This document shows, piece by piece, positions 36,990 to 45,891 of a stretch of DNA of 64,000 nt. The first letter of the stretch is position 1. The number at the start of each line of letters is the position of its first letter. A program made the translations under genes and the position numbers. The notes under the pieces are model-generated. The model did not search any database. It was not told where the DNA came from and saw nothing but the letters and a program-made list of their open reading frames with translations. Source of the stretch: Rhodovulum strictum (GTDB lineage Bacteria; Pseudomonadota; Alphaproteobacteria; Rhodobacterales; Rhodobacteraceae); contig NZ_WJPO01000021.1 of the NCBI RefSeq assembly GCF_009649175.1, forward strand, positions 1 through 64,000. Reading direction: 5' to 3'.

Positions 36990-38914
36990 GCGGAAGTTGG
37001 CTGGAGGCGATCGCAGAAGAAGCCGGAGTGCGCCCCGTGCAGGCGGAACTAGCTCTTCGCAAACGAGGAATTGTGGCTGACAGACCTCTGCGCCCGGCGC
37101 GTACGCTGACGATACGCCGTATCGCCTTCAAGGGAGAAAAGCGCGGAACCGCACAAGGTGCGATCGACTTCGACTGGTCGGAGCTGACCGCCGGCGTCTG
37201 GGCTGTGACGAGCGAGCGAAACCTCCGTGGCAAATCGACCGTGCTGGAAATCCTGCTGTGGGCGTTACGAGGTAGGCCCAAGGGCTTGCAGGACGATGTG
37301 CGCCGGTGGTTGTCTTGGGTGTGCGTCGAATTCGATGTCGATGATCAGCGTTACGTAGTGGAGTTCGCGGTTGATGAGCGTGCTCCACATGGCAATTTGG
37401 TGCGTCGTCGCGTGTCAGGAGAAACGGACGAGCTGGATAGCTTCATTTCGGACGAGGGCTTCGAAGCCACAATGTCACGCTTCATGATGAACACGCTCGA
37501 TCTCGACCCGATCACGGCGATGCAAGGCAAGGAGGACGAGCGCCAGGTCGTAGAGCATGGCTGGGCCGCGCTTTCGGGTGGTCTCTACTTCGGCGGCGAC
37601 CACAAGCAGTTGCTCGGCGATGTACAGATGGCGGGCCTGCCAGCGCGTATGCTGCAGATGTATATCGGAATACCTTGGGCGACAACGGTGATGCAGGCGG
37701 GCACCGTCAAGCGCGAGCTTGAGCAAGAAGCCGAGAAAGCGTCCAAGGCTGCGAAGGCAGCGGCGAGAGAGGAGGAGACGGCACGCGCACGGATTGACGG
37801 TGAACTCCAGGCAGCGAAGAAGATTCTCGACAGCTTCGCGCAGGTGACGGGAACAGCCACCGAACTCGAACGTCTTGCTGGTGAGGTCGCTCGTCTTTCT
37901 CCGATCGCGCTCGATCTCGCTCAACGATTTGCCCGTGCCGGGACCGAAGCTACCGAACTGGAACGCCTCGCCGCGGCGGACGAGCGTGCGGTTCGTGATC
38001 TGCGCGAGAACATCGTCGCAACGCAATTCTTCAACGGCCTTCAGCCTGTTTGCTGCCCGCGCTGCGAGGCGCGCGTGTCGAGCGAACGGCTGAAGCGCGA
38101 AAGCGCTGATCTAAGTTGTTCGCTCTGTGCCGAGGAGATTCCGATCGATGCAATGGAGGGCGCGAGCGACGGGCTTGAAGCGATCGAGCAGCGTTTCGCG
38201 GCCGCCAAAGCTGCCGCCGATCGCGCGCGCGCGTATGCCAAGACACTCGGAGACAAGTCGAAGGTGAGTAGCGACGAGCTCGAGAAGGCACGCCAGGAGC
38301 TCTCCACGGCGGCGGCGAGCGCCACATTCGAAGAACGTCGAAAAGCTGAACTTGATGTCGCACGGCTGGAGGGCGCTCTGAAGGAGCGCCAGGCGCCCGC
38401 GACATCCCCCATTATTCCGCCTGACTTAGCGCTTGTCAGCGCGGCCCATGCAGAGGCAGACAAAGCCTACAAGGCTGGTCGCGGCGACATACTTGAGCGA
38501 TTGAACACGGAGATTCTCTCACTGGGAAAGCAGCTTGGCGTGCAGATGCTCGAGGAAGTCAAGTTGAACACCAATGCTTCTCTTCTCCTTACCAAGGGCG
38601 GCGTGCCTACCAGCTTCAGCAAGGTGACGGCAGGCGAGCGACTGCGGTTGCGGATCGCGACTGCGGTGGCTTTGCTTCGGGTGGGAAAAGAACGTGGCCT
38701 TGGCCGCCATCCCGGACTCTTGATCGTCGATTCCCCTGCCGCTGAAGAGGTTAGTCCCGATGACCTAGCCGCCGTACTGAGCGAGCTTCAGGCGATTTCG
38801 CGTGAAACCGCTGGACTGCAGATCATCATCGGAAGCGCCAATGCCCGCGCGATTATCGATCAGCTCGGCGAGCAATGGTGCCGGTCCACGACAGGCGACG
38901 ATTATCTATGGTAA
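36986..38914 (+). CDS. SMC/Rad50-like ATPase with CxxC pairs (putative defence)
   Basis: This 642-residue protein has LTIRRIAFKGEKRGTAQGAI near the start and a variant Walker A ERNLRGKST (GKST 82-85; the first Gly of the classic loop is missing). Long coiled coils (KRELEQEAEKASKAAKAAAR; ELEKARQELSTAAAS) surround two CxxC pairs, C357/C360 and C378/C381, which may form a zinc site like a hook. The signature-like KVTAGERLRLRIATAVALL is followed by Walker B GLLIVDSPAAEEV with D then S where E is usual. ATPase rate may therefore be low or gated. It lies between a small protein and a nuclease gene. Confidence 0.75.
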   Translation: MSGSWLEAIAEEAGVRPVQAELALRKRGIVADRPLRPARTLTIRRIAFKGEKRGTAQGAIDFDWSELTAGVWAVTSERNLRGKSTVLEILLWALRGRPKGLQDDVRRWLSWVCVEFDVDDQRYVVEFAVDERAPHGNLVRRRVSGETDELDSFISDEGFEATMSRFMMNTLDLDPITAMQGKEDERQVVEHGWAALSGGLYFGGDHKQLLGDVQMAGLPARMLQMYIGIPWATTVMQAGTVKRELEQEAEKASKAAKAAAREEETARARIDGELQAAKKILDSFAQVTGTATELERLAGEVARLSPIALDLAQRFARAGTEATELERLAAADERAVRDLRENIVATQFFNGLQPVCCPRCEARVSSERLKRESADLSCSLCAEEIPIDAMEGASDGLEAIEQRFAAAKAAADRARAYAKTLGDKSKVSSDELEKARQELSTAAASATFEERRKAELDVARLEGALKERQAPATSPIIPPDLALVSAAHAEADKAYKAGRGDILERLNTEILSLGKQLGVQMLEEVKLNTNASLLLTKGGVPTSFSKVTAGERLRLRIATAVALLRVGKERGLGRHPGLLIVDSPAAEEVSPDDLAAVLSELQAISRETAGLQIIIGSANARAIIDQLGEQWCRSTTGDDYLW

Positions 38915-38939
38915 CGCGGTCACCATCGCGCTTCACGGC

Positions 38940-40856
38940 ATGAGCGCGCTTGCTCTTCTCGAGGCGCGTCTGGCTAACAACCAGCCGATCACGATCGACG
39001 ATCTTGGTGGCGTGGAGGAAATCCTCGCTGACGCTGATCAACTCTATGCAGCGCCTTTTCTCGACATCCTAGCTGACGTGATCAGTGCGGCCCCACCCCC
39101 CGAAAGCGCGCAGCTCCATGATTTCCTAGTTGGCGGCTTTGATGTCGCACGCGATCCGCAATCTTTCCGAGACGCAATCGACCGGCTCATCAGGAACGCG
39201 ACGCTGCGCGCTGCCATAGCACAGTCGGTCGTCCCGATCTTCACGCGGCGAATTAGGCAACACGCGACAGAGCGCGAGGCACTTATCGCCGCCTATGCGC
39301 TAGAAGGACTTTTCCGTTTCGCGCTGGAAGGCGATGTAAGTCGTCACCGCCCCCTGCTCGAACTCGCCGAGGTCGCGCCCGATGTGCCGGGCCCTTTCGC
39401 CCAGCATATCGCGAAGATTGGCGGTGCCGCCTTCCATGCATGGGGCGATGACGAACTGCTGACGATGCTCCACCGGCTTCTCGACAATGAGGAAGCAGAA
39501 GGCGAAGCGGCTTTCGAACTCGGCCTGGCACATCTGGCACGCGCGCTCGATGGCGAAGATATGGCGACGATCCTTGTCGGCCTAGGCACGGCGCGGCTGG
39601 TGTTCGAGCGCGCGTGCGAGGCGGATGATGATCGGTCGGACGCGCGGGCCTATCGCTCGGCGATTGATCTCGTTCTCGGCTTTGCGGCGAACCGGAGTGC
39701 CGCTGATATGCAAGGGACGCTGACTGATCTGGTCACCGCCGCACGGGATCATTCAGCAGTTCTGCGCACCGGCAGCGTGGCACCATGGCTTGCGCCCCGT
39801 CAGGACGTGGATCTTGAATGGTTTGAACTCGCGCGCACGGTCCAGCGCGCGACCGACGATCTTGGCCGTCCGAGCTGGATCAATGCCGCCACGACCATGG
39901 ATCGCATTCTCGCCGTCTATGACGCAAGCTGCACAATCGCGCACGGCGACGGACTGCGATCAGTGCTGCGGCCCCGGGTCGAGGCTTCTTTCTTACGCGA
40001 ACGCGGCCTCGCCGCCCATCTCGACGATCTACTCAGTGAGGGCCAATGGCCCGATGCACAGCGAACGATCGCGCAAAATCTTCGCACCCGATTGGATGAG
40101 GCCTACCGTGCCGGTGCCGGACCGGGAAAAGCCGGGGAGAATGAGCAATATCCTCTGCTCGCGCGCATTCTCCCTGAGGGAACTTCGACTGAGCAGATTC
40201 CTTCTGACATGGTACGAGCTCTCGAGGCCAGGCTCGCAAGCCATGCCGCGCGTGGCCCTGAGCTTGCCAATCCAGTCCTGCAACGAGTGTTAGCGACGTT
40301 ACGTTGTCAGTTGTCCGCCAGCAGCGAGTATACAGGCGAGGTCAAGCAGGCGTTCGACGCCATCCTCCAACAAATACTGATTTTCTGTAGTGACCGTCAA
40401 AATGCAGGGGTTCGCGATCTTGGTTCGCGAGGAGCCTATTTGCGCGCTCACGATCCGAGTGAGGCCGAGTTCCAGTCAGACCTCCGCGACTTCCTCAAGG
40501 GCAATCTGCTGGGCGCCGAGGTCTTGTCCGAAGTTAGCGGTATCGCGACCGGAAGGACCGACCTCTACATCACCCACGGCGGCCTCGCCTTCGTTATCGA
40601 ACTCAAGAAGCACGATGGCGCATTTTCCCGTGTGACCGCCAACCGCTACAATGCGCAGGCAACCAGTTATCAGGCGGCCAATGTCCGACTCGGATTTCTC
40701 GGCGCACTCGAACTTGTTGATCGCCCCGGGCCGGTGCCAAGCATCGAAGAATGTCTCTGGCACAGCGCCTTTGTTCCCGAAGGTGGCTCGCTCCCCCGGC
40801 ACCTCATCGTCTTCAGGGTTCCCGGCCGATTGAAATCCCCATCTGCGCTTCGCTAG
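38940..40856 (+). CDS. Large helical protein with C-terminal PD-(D/E)XK nuclease (putative effector)
   Basis: This protein of about 638 residues starts at ATG 38940, 25 bases after the ATPase stop. The first 500 residues are helical and unrecognised. The C-terminal part has EFQSDLRDFLKGNLLGAEVL, then GRTDLYITHGGLAFVIELKK (D541, E554, K556), the core of restriction-like nucleases, followed by NAQATSYQAANVRLGFLGAL. It is probably the DNA-cutting effector controlled by the SMC-like ATPase. Whether the long N-terminal part senses something is unknown. An upstream extension of the frame into the ATPase gene is unlikely. Confidence 0.7.
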   Translation: MSALALLEARLANNQPITIDDLGGVEEILADADQLYAAPFLDILADVISAAPPPESAQLHDFLVGGFDVARDPQSFRDAIDRLIRNATLRAAIAQSVVPIFTRRIRQHATEREALIAAYALEGLFRFALEGDVSRHRPLLELAEVAPDVPGPFAQHIAKIGGAAFHAWGDDELLTMLHRLLDNEEAEGEAAFELGLAHLARALDGEDMATILVGLGTARLVFERACEADDDRSDARAYRSAIDLVLGFAANRSAADMQGTLTDLVTAARDHSAVLRTGSVAPWLAPRQDVDLEWFELARTVQRATDDLGRPSWINAATTMDRILAVYDASCTIAHGDGLRSVLRPRVEASFLRERGLAAHLDDLLSEGQWPDAQRTIAQNLRTRLDEAYRAGAGPGKAGENEQYPLLARILPEGTSTEQIPSDMVRALEARLASHAARGPELANPVLQRVLATLRCQLSASSEYTGEVKQAFDAILQQILIFCSDRQNAGVRDLGSRGAYLRAHDPSEAEFQSDLRDFLKGNLLGAEVLSEVSGIATGRTDLYITHGGLAFVIELKKHDGAFSRVTANRYNAQATSYQAANVRLGFLGALELVDRPGPVPSIEECLWHSAFVPEGGSLPRHLIVFRVPGRLKSPSALR

Positions 40857-40989
40857 AGTTTCTATACCTTTGGCATCGCGCGTTCCTGCACAATGCGGGC
40901 TATACTTCTCTTGGGACAGCCGCTCGGTGTCGACTTCTGCGTTTTCAGTGAGCTGCCCCTAGGGCCGAACACATCGCCCCCCTGCCCAT

Positions 40990-41048
40990 GGTTCCTCCCC
41001 GGCCCGATCCGTATACGGGGGGGCTGAGCGCGGCAGTTTTCCAGCGTC
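40990..41048 (+). other. Cos-like site of the prophage
   Basis: It starts GGTTCCTCCCCGGCC, contains the perfect palindrome CCGTATACGG followed by a G-run, and ends CCAGCGTC. It is related to the segment at 6590-6647 before the satellite terS. It lies 5.7 kb upstream of the prophage terS, just before the ParB-methyltransferases. It would be where terminase makes cohesive ends; not proven. Confidence 0.5.
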
Positions 41049-41074
41049 TGGCCATTTCGCCGGGGAATCCACCC

Positions 41075-41209
41075 GGAAGCCACCTTCGCCCGCGCGTCTG
41101 AAATTCTGACTCAGGTTCAAAGACTTACGCGCCGGGGTCGCTGCCGCGGTGGATTCCAGGCCGGAAGCCAGGGAAGCCACCTCCGGGGAAGCCAGGCGAC
41201 GGGAAGCCA
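41075..41209 (+). repeat. GGAAGCCA repeat array beside the cos-like site
   Basis: Five copies of GGAAGCCA lie at 41075, 41163, 41172, 41187 and 41202, with a partial copy at 41230. A GGAATCCACC/GGTGGATTCC inverted pair is also present. The shared word AGACTTACGC at 41121 recurs at 6484 in the satellite. The gene-free stretch 40857-41372 thus holds cos-like sequence, this array and a terminator. The array could be terminase-binding (cosB-like) or an origin. Confidence 0.55.
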
Positions 41210-41307
41210 CCCTCGGGATGTGACCCACCGGAAGCTGCTGAATCCACGTCGCTTTTCCGGTTGACAGACCTGCCCCCATTGACCTACCCCTTGATCATCG
41301 AAGAATT

Positions 41308-41339
41308 GCGCCCGGAGGAGCCCCCTCGCGGGCGCTTTT
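41308..41339 (+). terminator. Rho-independent terminator before the ParB-methyltransferases
   Basis: GCGCCCG (41308-41314) pairs with CGGGCGC (41329-41335) and is followed by TTTTC. It separates the defence block from the modification/late region. Confidence 0.75.
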
Positions 41340-41372
41340 CATTTTCCTCCCCCACATCTCGAGCCCCATCCC

Positions 41373-42635
41373 ATGGACCTGGTCTTCTCGCCGAGCCAGA
41401 TCGAAACCTGGCCGATCGACCGGCTGCGCCCCTATGCCCGCAATGCCAAGATGCATGGCGACGACCAGGTGGCGAAGATCGCCGCCAGCATGGCCAAGTT
41501 CGGCTGGACCGTGCCCTGCATGGTGGCCGACGACGGCGAGCTGATCGCGGGCCATGGGCGCGTGCTGGCGGCCACGATGCTGGGGCTGACCGAGGTGCCG
41601 GTGATCCGGCTCAGCCACCTCGACGATGCCGAGCGCCGGGCTTACCGGATCGCCGACAACAAGCTCACCGAGTTGGGGGAGTGGGACGAGGCGCTGCTGC
41701 GCGACGAGATCGCGGGGCTGCTGGCCGAGGATTTCGACTTGACGCTGCTTGGCATCAGCGATGATGACCTCGACGCGCTGTTGCGGGATCACGAAGCGCT
41801 GGGCGGCGATGGCCCCGTCGAGGGCGAGGACGATGTCCCGGAGCTGCCGGTCACGCCGGTGTCGGTGGCGGGCGACCTTTGGCAGCTTGGATCGCACCGG
41901 TTGATCTGCGGCGACAGCACCTCGGCCGATGTGGCCGGGCGGCTGCTGGGTGACGTGCGCCCCCTGCTCATGGTCACCGATCCCCCCTATGGCGTGGAGT
42001 ATGACCCAAGCTGGCGCAACCAGGCAGGGGCCGCGAAGACGAAACGCACCGGCAAGGTGCTTAACGACGACCGGGCAGACTGGCGCGAGGCTTGGGCGCT
42101 GTTCCCGGGTGACGTCGCCTATGTCTGGCACGGCGCGCTCCATGCGGCGACCGTGGCTGACAGCCTGATAGCGGCGGGCTTCGCGATCCGCTCGCAGATC
42201 ATCTGGGCCAAGGACCGGCTGGTCCTCAGCCGCGGCGATTACCACTGGCAGCATGAACCCTGCTGGTATGCGGTGCGCGCGAAGGGCAAGGGCCATTGGG
42301 CCGGAGACCGCAAGCAGACCACGCTGTGGCAGATCGCCAACCGGGATCAGGACGCCGACACCGTGCATGGCACGCAGAAGCCGGTTGAATGCATGCGCCG
42401 CCCGATCCTGAACAACTCCAGCCCCGGCCAGGCGGTCTATGAACCCTTCATGGGATCCGGCACCACGCTGATCGCGGCCGAGACCACGGGCCGCGTCTGC
42501 TTCGGGATCGAATTGAACCCGGCCTACGTTGATGTCGCCATCGAGCGCTGGCAGTCCTTCACCGGACTGGAGGCCGTGCTGGCGGAAACCGGCGAGACCT
42601 TCGCCGCCCTCAAGGCGAAGCGGCTCGCGGCATGA
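41373..42635 (+). CDS. ParB-domain DNA methyltransferase, DPPY type
   Basis: This 420-residue protein has an N-terminal ParB/Srx-like domain (LRPYARNAKMHGDDQVAKIA, GELIAGHGRVLAATMLGLTE, AYRIADNKLTELGEWDEALL). A beta-class methyltransferase follows: LMVTDPPYGVEYDPSW (motif IV, DPPY, N6-adenine or N4-cytosine) and YEPFMGSGTTLIAAETTGRV (motif I). Such ParB-methylases are common upstream of terS in phages and protect phage DNA from host restriction or control packaging. It overlaps the paralogue downstream by 4 bases. Confidence 0.9.
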   Translation: MDLVFSPSQIETWPIDRLRPYARNAKMHGDDQVAKIAASMAKFGWTVPCMVADDGELIAGHGRVLAATMLGLTEVPVIRLSHLDDAERRAYRIADNKLTELGEWDEALLRDEIAGLLAEDFDLTLLGISDDDLDALLRDHEALGGDGPVEGEDDVPELPVTPVSVAGDLWQLGSHRLICGDSTSADVAGRLLGDVRPLLMVTDPPYGVEYDPSWRNQAGAAKTKRTGKVLNDDRADWREAWALFPGDVAYVWHGALHAATVADSLIAAGFAIRSQIIWAKDRLVLSRGDYHWQHEPCWYAVRAKGKGHWAGDRKQTTLWQIANRDQDADTVHGTQKPVECMRRPILNNSSPGQAVYEPFMGSGTTLIAAETTGRVCFGIELNPAYVDVAIERWQSFTGLEAVLAETGETFAALKAKRLAA

Positions 42636-44005
42636 ACGCGCCCCTCCTGCCCGGTCGGATCGAACACTGGCCGCTTGCGCGCCTTCGCCCCTATGCCCGC
42701 AATGCGAAAACCCACGATGCCGATCAGGTCACGAAGATCGCCGCCAGCATGGCCGAATTCGGATGGACCGTTCCCTGCCTCGTCGCGGCCGACGGCGAAT
42801 TGATCGCGGGCCATGGCCGCGTCCTGGCCGCAGCGAAGCTCGGGCTGGCGGAGGCGCCGGTCATCGTGCTCGGCCACCTGACCGAGGCGCAACGTCGTGC
42901 CTATCGCATCGCCGACAACAAGCTTACCGAACTAGGCGGGTGGGACGAGGCACTCCTGCTCGAGGAACTGCGGGGCCTGCTGGCCGAGGATTTCGACCTC
43001 GGGCTGATCGGGATCCCCGAGGACGAGCTGGACGCGCTGCTGAACGATACCGATGACCGCGCGCCCATCGACGATGACGCGGCCGACACCATCCCGGAGG
43101 CCCCGGCTGACCCGATCACCCGCCCCGGCGATATCTGGGCGCTGGGCGACCACCGGCTGATCTGCGGCGATGCGACCGACCCGGCCGTGGTGGCGCGGCT
43201 GATGGATGGGGCGCAGGCAGCGCTGATGTTCACCTCCCCGCCCTACGCCCAGCAGCGCGACTATGGCGCGGCGAAGGAGAAGGTCGGTGATTGGGATGCG
43301 TTGATGCAGGGCGTCTTCGCCGCCGCGCCCGTCGCCGCCGATGCCCAGTTGCTCGTCAACCTCGGCCTCATCCATCGCGATGGCGAGTGGATCCCTTATT
43401 GGGAGGGCTGGGTCGACTGGATGCGGGCGCAGGGCTTGCGGCGGTTCGGCTGGTATGTGTGGGATCAGGGGCCCGGCCTGCCGGGTGACTGGAACGGGCG
43501 GCTGGCGCCGTCGCACGAATTCATCTTCCACTTCAACCGCCAGCCCCGCAAACCGCACAAGACGGTCGAGAGCAAGCACGCAGGCGAAACCCTCGGCGGC
43601 GGTGGTCTGCGCGGGGCCGACGGCACGGTCCATCGCAAGACCGGTTTCGGCAACGCGATCCAGAGCCACCGCATCCCCGACAGCGTCTTCCGCATCATGC
43701 GCCACAAGGGCGGGTTGGGCGCCGCCGGATCGCACCCGGCTGTCTTCCCTGTGGCGCTGGTCGAGGCGGTACTGGACGCGTTTAGCGATCCAGGCGACCT
43801 GGTGTTCGAGCCCTTCTGCGGTTCTGGTACCCAGTTGATCGCCGCACAACGCACCGGGCGGCGCTGCTGCGCGGTGGAGCTGGATCCCGTCTATTGCGAC
43901 GTCGCCATGCGGCGGTGGGAGATGGCGACGGGGCGAGCGTCCCACCGGATCACCGAACAGGAGGAGGCGAGGAAACCAGCGCGCCGGTCGAGGAAGCGGG
44001 CATGA
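42632..44005 (+). CDS. ParB-domain DNA methyltransferase, SPPY type
   Basis: This 457-residue protein is a paralogue of the previous one. The ParB part is nearly the same (LRPYARNAKTHDADQVTKIA, GELIAGHGRVLAAAKLGLAE). The catalytic loop reads LMFTSPPYAQQRDYG, with SPPY typical of N4-cytosine methyltransferases, and motif I is FEPFCGSGTQLIAAQRTGRR. Tandem duplication followed by change of base specificity is the simplest reading. It overlaps the small membrane protein gene by 4 bases. Confidence 0.9.
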   Translation: MNAPLLPGRIEHWPLARLRPYARNAKTHDADQVTKIAASMAEFGWTVPCLVAADGELIAGHGRVLAAAKLGLAEAPVIVLGHLTEAQRRAYRIADNKLTELGGWDEALLLEELRGLLAEDFDLGLIGIPEDELDALLNDTDDRAPIDDDAADTIPEAPADPITRPGDIWALGDHRLICGDATDPAVVARLMDGAQAALMFTSPPYAQQRDYGAAKEKVGDWDALMQGVFAAAPVAADAQLLVNLGLIHRDGEWIPYWEGWVDWMRAQGLRRFGWYVWDQGPGLPGDWNGRLAPSHEFIFHFNRQPRKPHKTVESKHAGETLGGGGLRGADGTVHRKTGFGNAIQSHRIPDSVFRIMRHKGGLGAAGSHPAVFPVALVEAVLDAFSDPGDLVFEPFCGSGTQLIAAQRTGRRCCAVELDPVYCDVAMRRWEMATGRASHRITEQEEARKPARRSRKRA

Positions 44006-44217
44006 CGCAGTCGCGCCGCATGTCCATGGTCGAGGCCATCACCAATGTCGTCGTGGGCTACGCGCTGGCGATCGTCACGCAGATCGTCGTGTTCCCATGG
44101 TTCGGCCTGCACCCCAGCCTCGGCGAGAACCTGGCGCTGGGCGCGATCTTCACCGGTATCTCCCTGATCCGGGGCTACACCCTGCGCAGGCTGTTCGAGC
44201 GCTGGCGCGCGCCCTGA
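44002..44217 (+). CDS. Small two-helix membrane protein, DUF7220-like
   Basis: This 71-residue protein has two hydrophobic helices: VEAITNVVVGYALAIVTQIV with VFPWF, and ENLALGAIFTGISLIRGYTL with a basic C-terminal tail (RRLFERWRAP). It matches the pattern of small membrane proteins common near phage terminase genes in Rhodobacterales. Coupled to the methyltransferase by ATGA. Function unknown. Confidence 0.75.
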   Translation: MTQSRRMSMVEAITNVVVGYALAIVTQIVVFPWFGLHPSLGENLALGAIFTGISLIRGYTLRRLFERWRAP

Positions 44218-44261
44218 GCGGATCGCTGGCATGTCCATGCGCTGGCTGGTAACCTCAAGAC

Positions 44262-44459
44262 ATGTCCGAAGGCTGGCAGCATATCGAGATCACCGATCAC
44301 GGGACCATTGTTGTCCTGCGTCCGGTTTCGGACGAGGGGCGGGCATGGCTCGAAGAGCATGTCGGCGAGCCGGGGCCGGGCGGGGTCTACAGCTGCGAGC
44401 CACGCATGGCGCAAGACATCCTGCAGGCGGCCGCCCGCGATCTGCTGTCGTGGCAATGA
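44262..44459 (+). CDS. Small hypothetical protein
   Basis: This 65-residue protein has GWQHIEITDHGTIVVLRPVS, then DEGRAWLEEHVGEPGPGGVY and AQDILQAAARDLL. A beta hairpin plus helices is predicted; no domain recognised. It is followed by a strong hairpin and a convergent gene. Confidence 0.6.
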   Translation: MSEGWQHIEITDHGTIVVLRPVSDEGRAWLEEHVGEPGPGGVYSCEPRMAQDILQAAARDLLSWQ

Positions 44460-44463
44460 GCAA

Positions 44464-44486
44464 CCGCCGCCCTTGCGGGGCGGCGG
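44464..44486. terminator. Hairpin between convergent genes
   Basis: CCGCCGCCC and GGGCGGCGG form a 9-base stem with a 5-base loop between the stops of the plus-strand gene at 44459 and the minus-strand gene at 44511. T-tracts are weak on both sides. Confidence 0.55.
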
Positions 44487-44510
44487 CATGGCAAGGCAAT
44501 CCGGACCTGC

Positions 44511-45080
44511 TCAGGCGGTCAGCTTGTAGACGGTCCCCCTGCCCTCGACTTTCTCGGCGGTGACAGGCAGGCCCAGCTTCTTCTTGAGCGCCCCGGAGAT
44601 GGCACCCCTCGCGGTGTGAGCTTGCCACGACGTCGCCTCGACGATCTCGGCAATGGACGCACCCTCGGGGCGCTGAAGGAGCGCGATGATCTGCGCCTGC
44701 TTGGTGCCTGCGCGGATGGCGACGGGCTTTGGTGCCTCGGTGACCTCGGTCGTAGGTGCGACTTCCGCTCCCGTCTGTGGCTTCGCCTTCCGCGCGCTGG
44801 CGACGGCGCTGGTCACCACCGGCTCGATCCCGATGGCTTCCAGCCCGGCTTCGGTGGCGATCAGCGTGGTGCCGTGGCCGTCGCCGGTCTCGCGCCAGAG
44901 CGGCTCGCCCCGGCGGAGGTCGGCATCGACCTCCTCCAGCCAGCCGCGCTTGATCATCGCGGTGACGGCCTTCTGTGCGGCGGCGCCGTGCAGGCCTTCG
45001 GGCAGCGGCATGGCCAGATTGCCAGGGCGGGTCGCCGCGCGGCTGAGGATGAGGCTCTGGGTGTCGGTGAGCTTGGACAT
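44511..45080 (-). CDS. DUF3489-domain protein
   Basis: This 189-residue protein has an N-terminal helical part (TDTQSLILSRAATRPGNLAM, AVTAMIKRGWLEEVDADLRR). Its C-terminal DUF3489 domain (GTKQAQIIALLQRPEGASIA, EIVEATSWQAHTARGAISGA, LKKKLGLPVTAEKVEGRGTV) looks like a winged helix. Linked by a low-complexity region. Common on mobile elements; possibly DNA-binding. Last gene of a leftward cluster of small genes. Confidence 0.8.
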   Translation of the reverse strand: MSKLTDTQSLILSRAATRPGNLAMPLPEGLHGAAAQKAVTAMIKRGWLEEVDADLRRGEPLWRETGDGHGTTLIATEAGLEAIGIEPVVTSAVASARKAKPQTGAEVAPTTEVTEAPKPVAIRAGTKQAQIIALLQRPEGASIAEIVEATSWQAHTARGAISGALKKKLGLPVTAEKVEGRGTVYKLTA

Positions 45081-45174
45081 GGGTCGTCTCCGTGATCAGG
45101 GCCGCGATCATCGCCGGCCTTCTACGACCCCAGGCCGCGCTGGCGCGCGGCAGGAGTTCCGGCGGTGCCGGAGA

Positions 45175-45443
45175 TCAGCGGGCGTGTTCGCCCTCGCCGA
45201 AGGCGCTGTCGGTAATGCGCTTCAGGAGGCTGGCATAGTGCTCAAGCGTGCCGACCATGGCCCAGCCGACCTCGTCGGGGTGGCAGTCGAAGTGTTCGTC
45301 GCTGAGCGCCTGCAGGCGGGCGAGCATCTCGTCGATCTCGGCCTTCTTGCCGATGAAGGCGGCCAATGCGGCTTCGGATTGCGGCGCGCCTTCTTGGCGC
45401 CGAGTTCATGGCGCGGGGTGGTGATCGGGTTGAGGCGGGTCAT
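45175..45443 (-). pseudogene. Frameshifted small conserved gene (homologue of 16167-16382)
   Basis: ATG 45443 opens MTRLNPITTPRHELGAKKAR then RNPKP in one frame. The conserved remainder (AALAAFIGKKAEIDEMLARL, HFDCHPDEVGW) is in another frame from about 45387 to the TGA at 45175. A one- or two-base indel near 45385 explains it. The satellite copy keeps the C-terminal part intact. If the second frame is started independently at TTG 45366, a 63-residue product is possible. Confidence 0.6.
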
Positions 45444-45573
45444 AGGGGTGGCTCCGTGGTGAGTTGCATCGTTTCCGTGAAACGACCATCGCTCCGGTGC
45501 GGCGATTATCGTAGCGAATTCAGAGTAATAGGATTGCTATCTGATCGCCACGTAGCGCGCCTGCGCGACGGGA

Positions 45574-45879
45574 TCATGGCCGCAGCGCTTCGGGCTGCGC
45601 AGCCTCGGGATCCAGTTCGACCCACGCCCCATCCTGCCAGACATAGAGATGGCAGAGTTCACGGGTCGGGCGCGACAGGATCGGGGGCTCGCGAGGCGGA
45701 TCGAAGCAGTCGAGCTCGTCCACCCGGACCTGCCGGACTTCCTTTGCCGCAAGGATGTCCTCAGGCGTCCACGGGGCCAGCGCGGGCAGCATGTGCGAGG
45801 GGTAGCCGTCGTAGTGGCAATAGATGTGGGCCCATTCTTCGGGCCCAAGCTGGATGGCGATCTGTGCGCGGGTGCTCAT
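45574..45879 (-). CDS. Hypothetical protein of the small-gene cluster
   Basis: This 101-residue protein (STRAQIAIQLGPEEWAHIYC, HYDGYPSHMLPALAPWTPED, then RELCHLYVWQDGAWVELDPE) looks like a mixed alpha/beta protein often seen on plasmids and prophages. AAGGGGAA precedes its ATG. No function known. Confidence 0.7.
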   Translation of the reverse strand: MSTRAQIAIQLGPEEWAHIYCHYDGYPSHMLPALAPWTPEDILAAKEVRQVRVDELDCFDPPREPPILSRPTRELCHLYVWQDGAWVELDPEAAQPEALRP

Positions 45880-45891
45880 GGTGGTTCCCCT

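Noticed and set aside
41261-41289. Sigma-70 promoter starting with TTGACA
   Set aside because: No acceptable -10 hexamer at proper spacing, and a terminator follows before the next gene.
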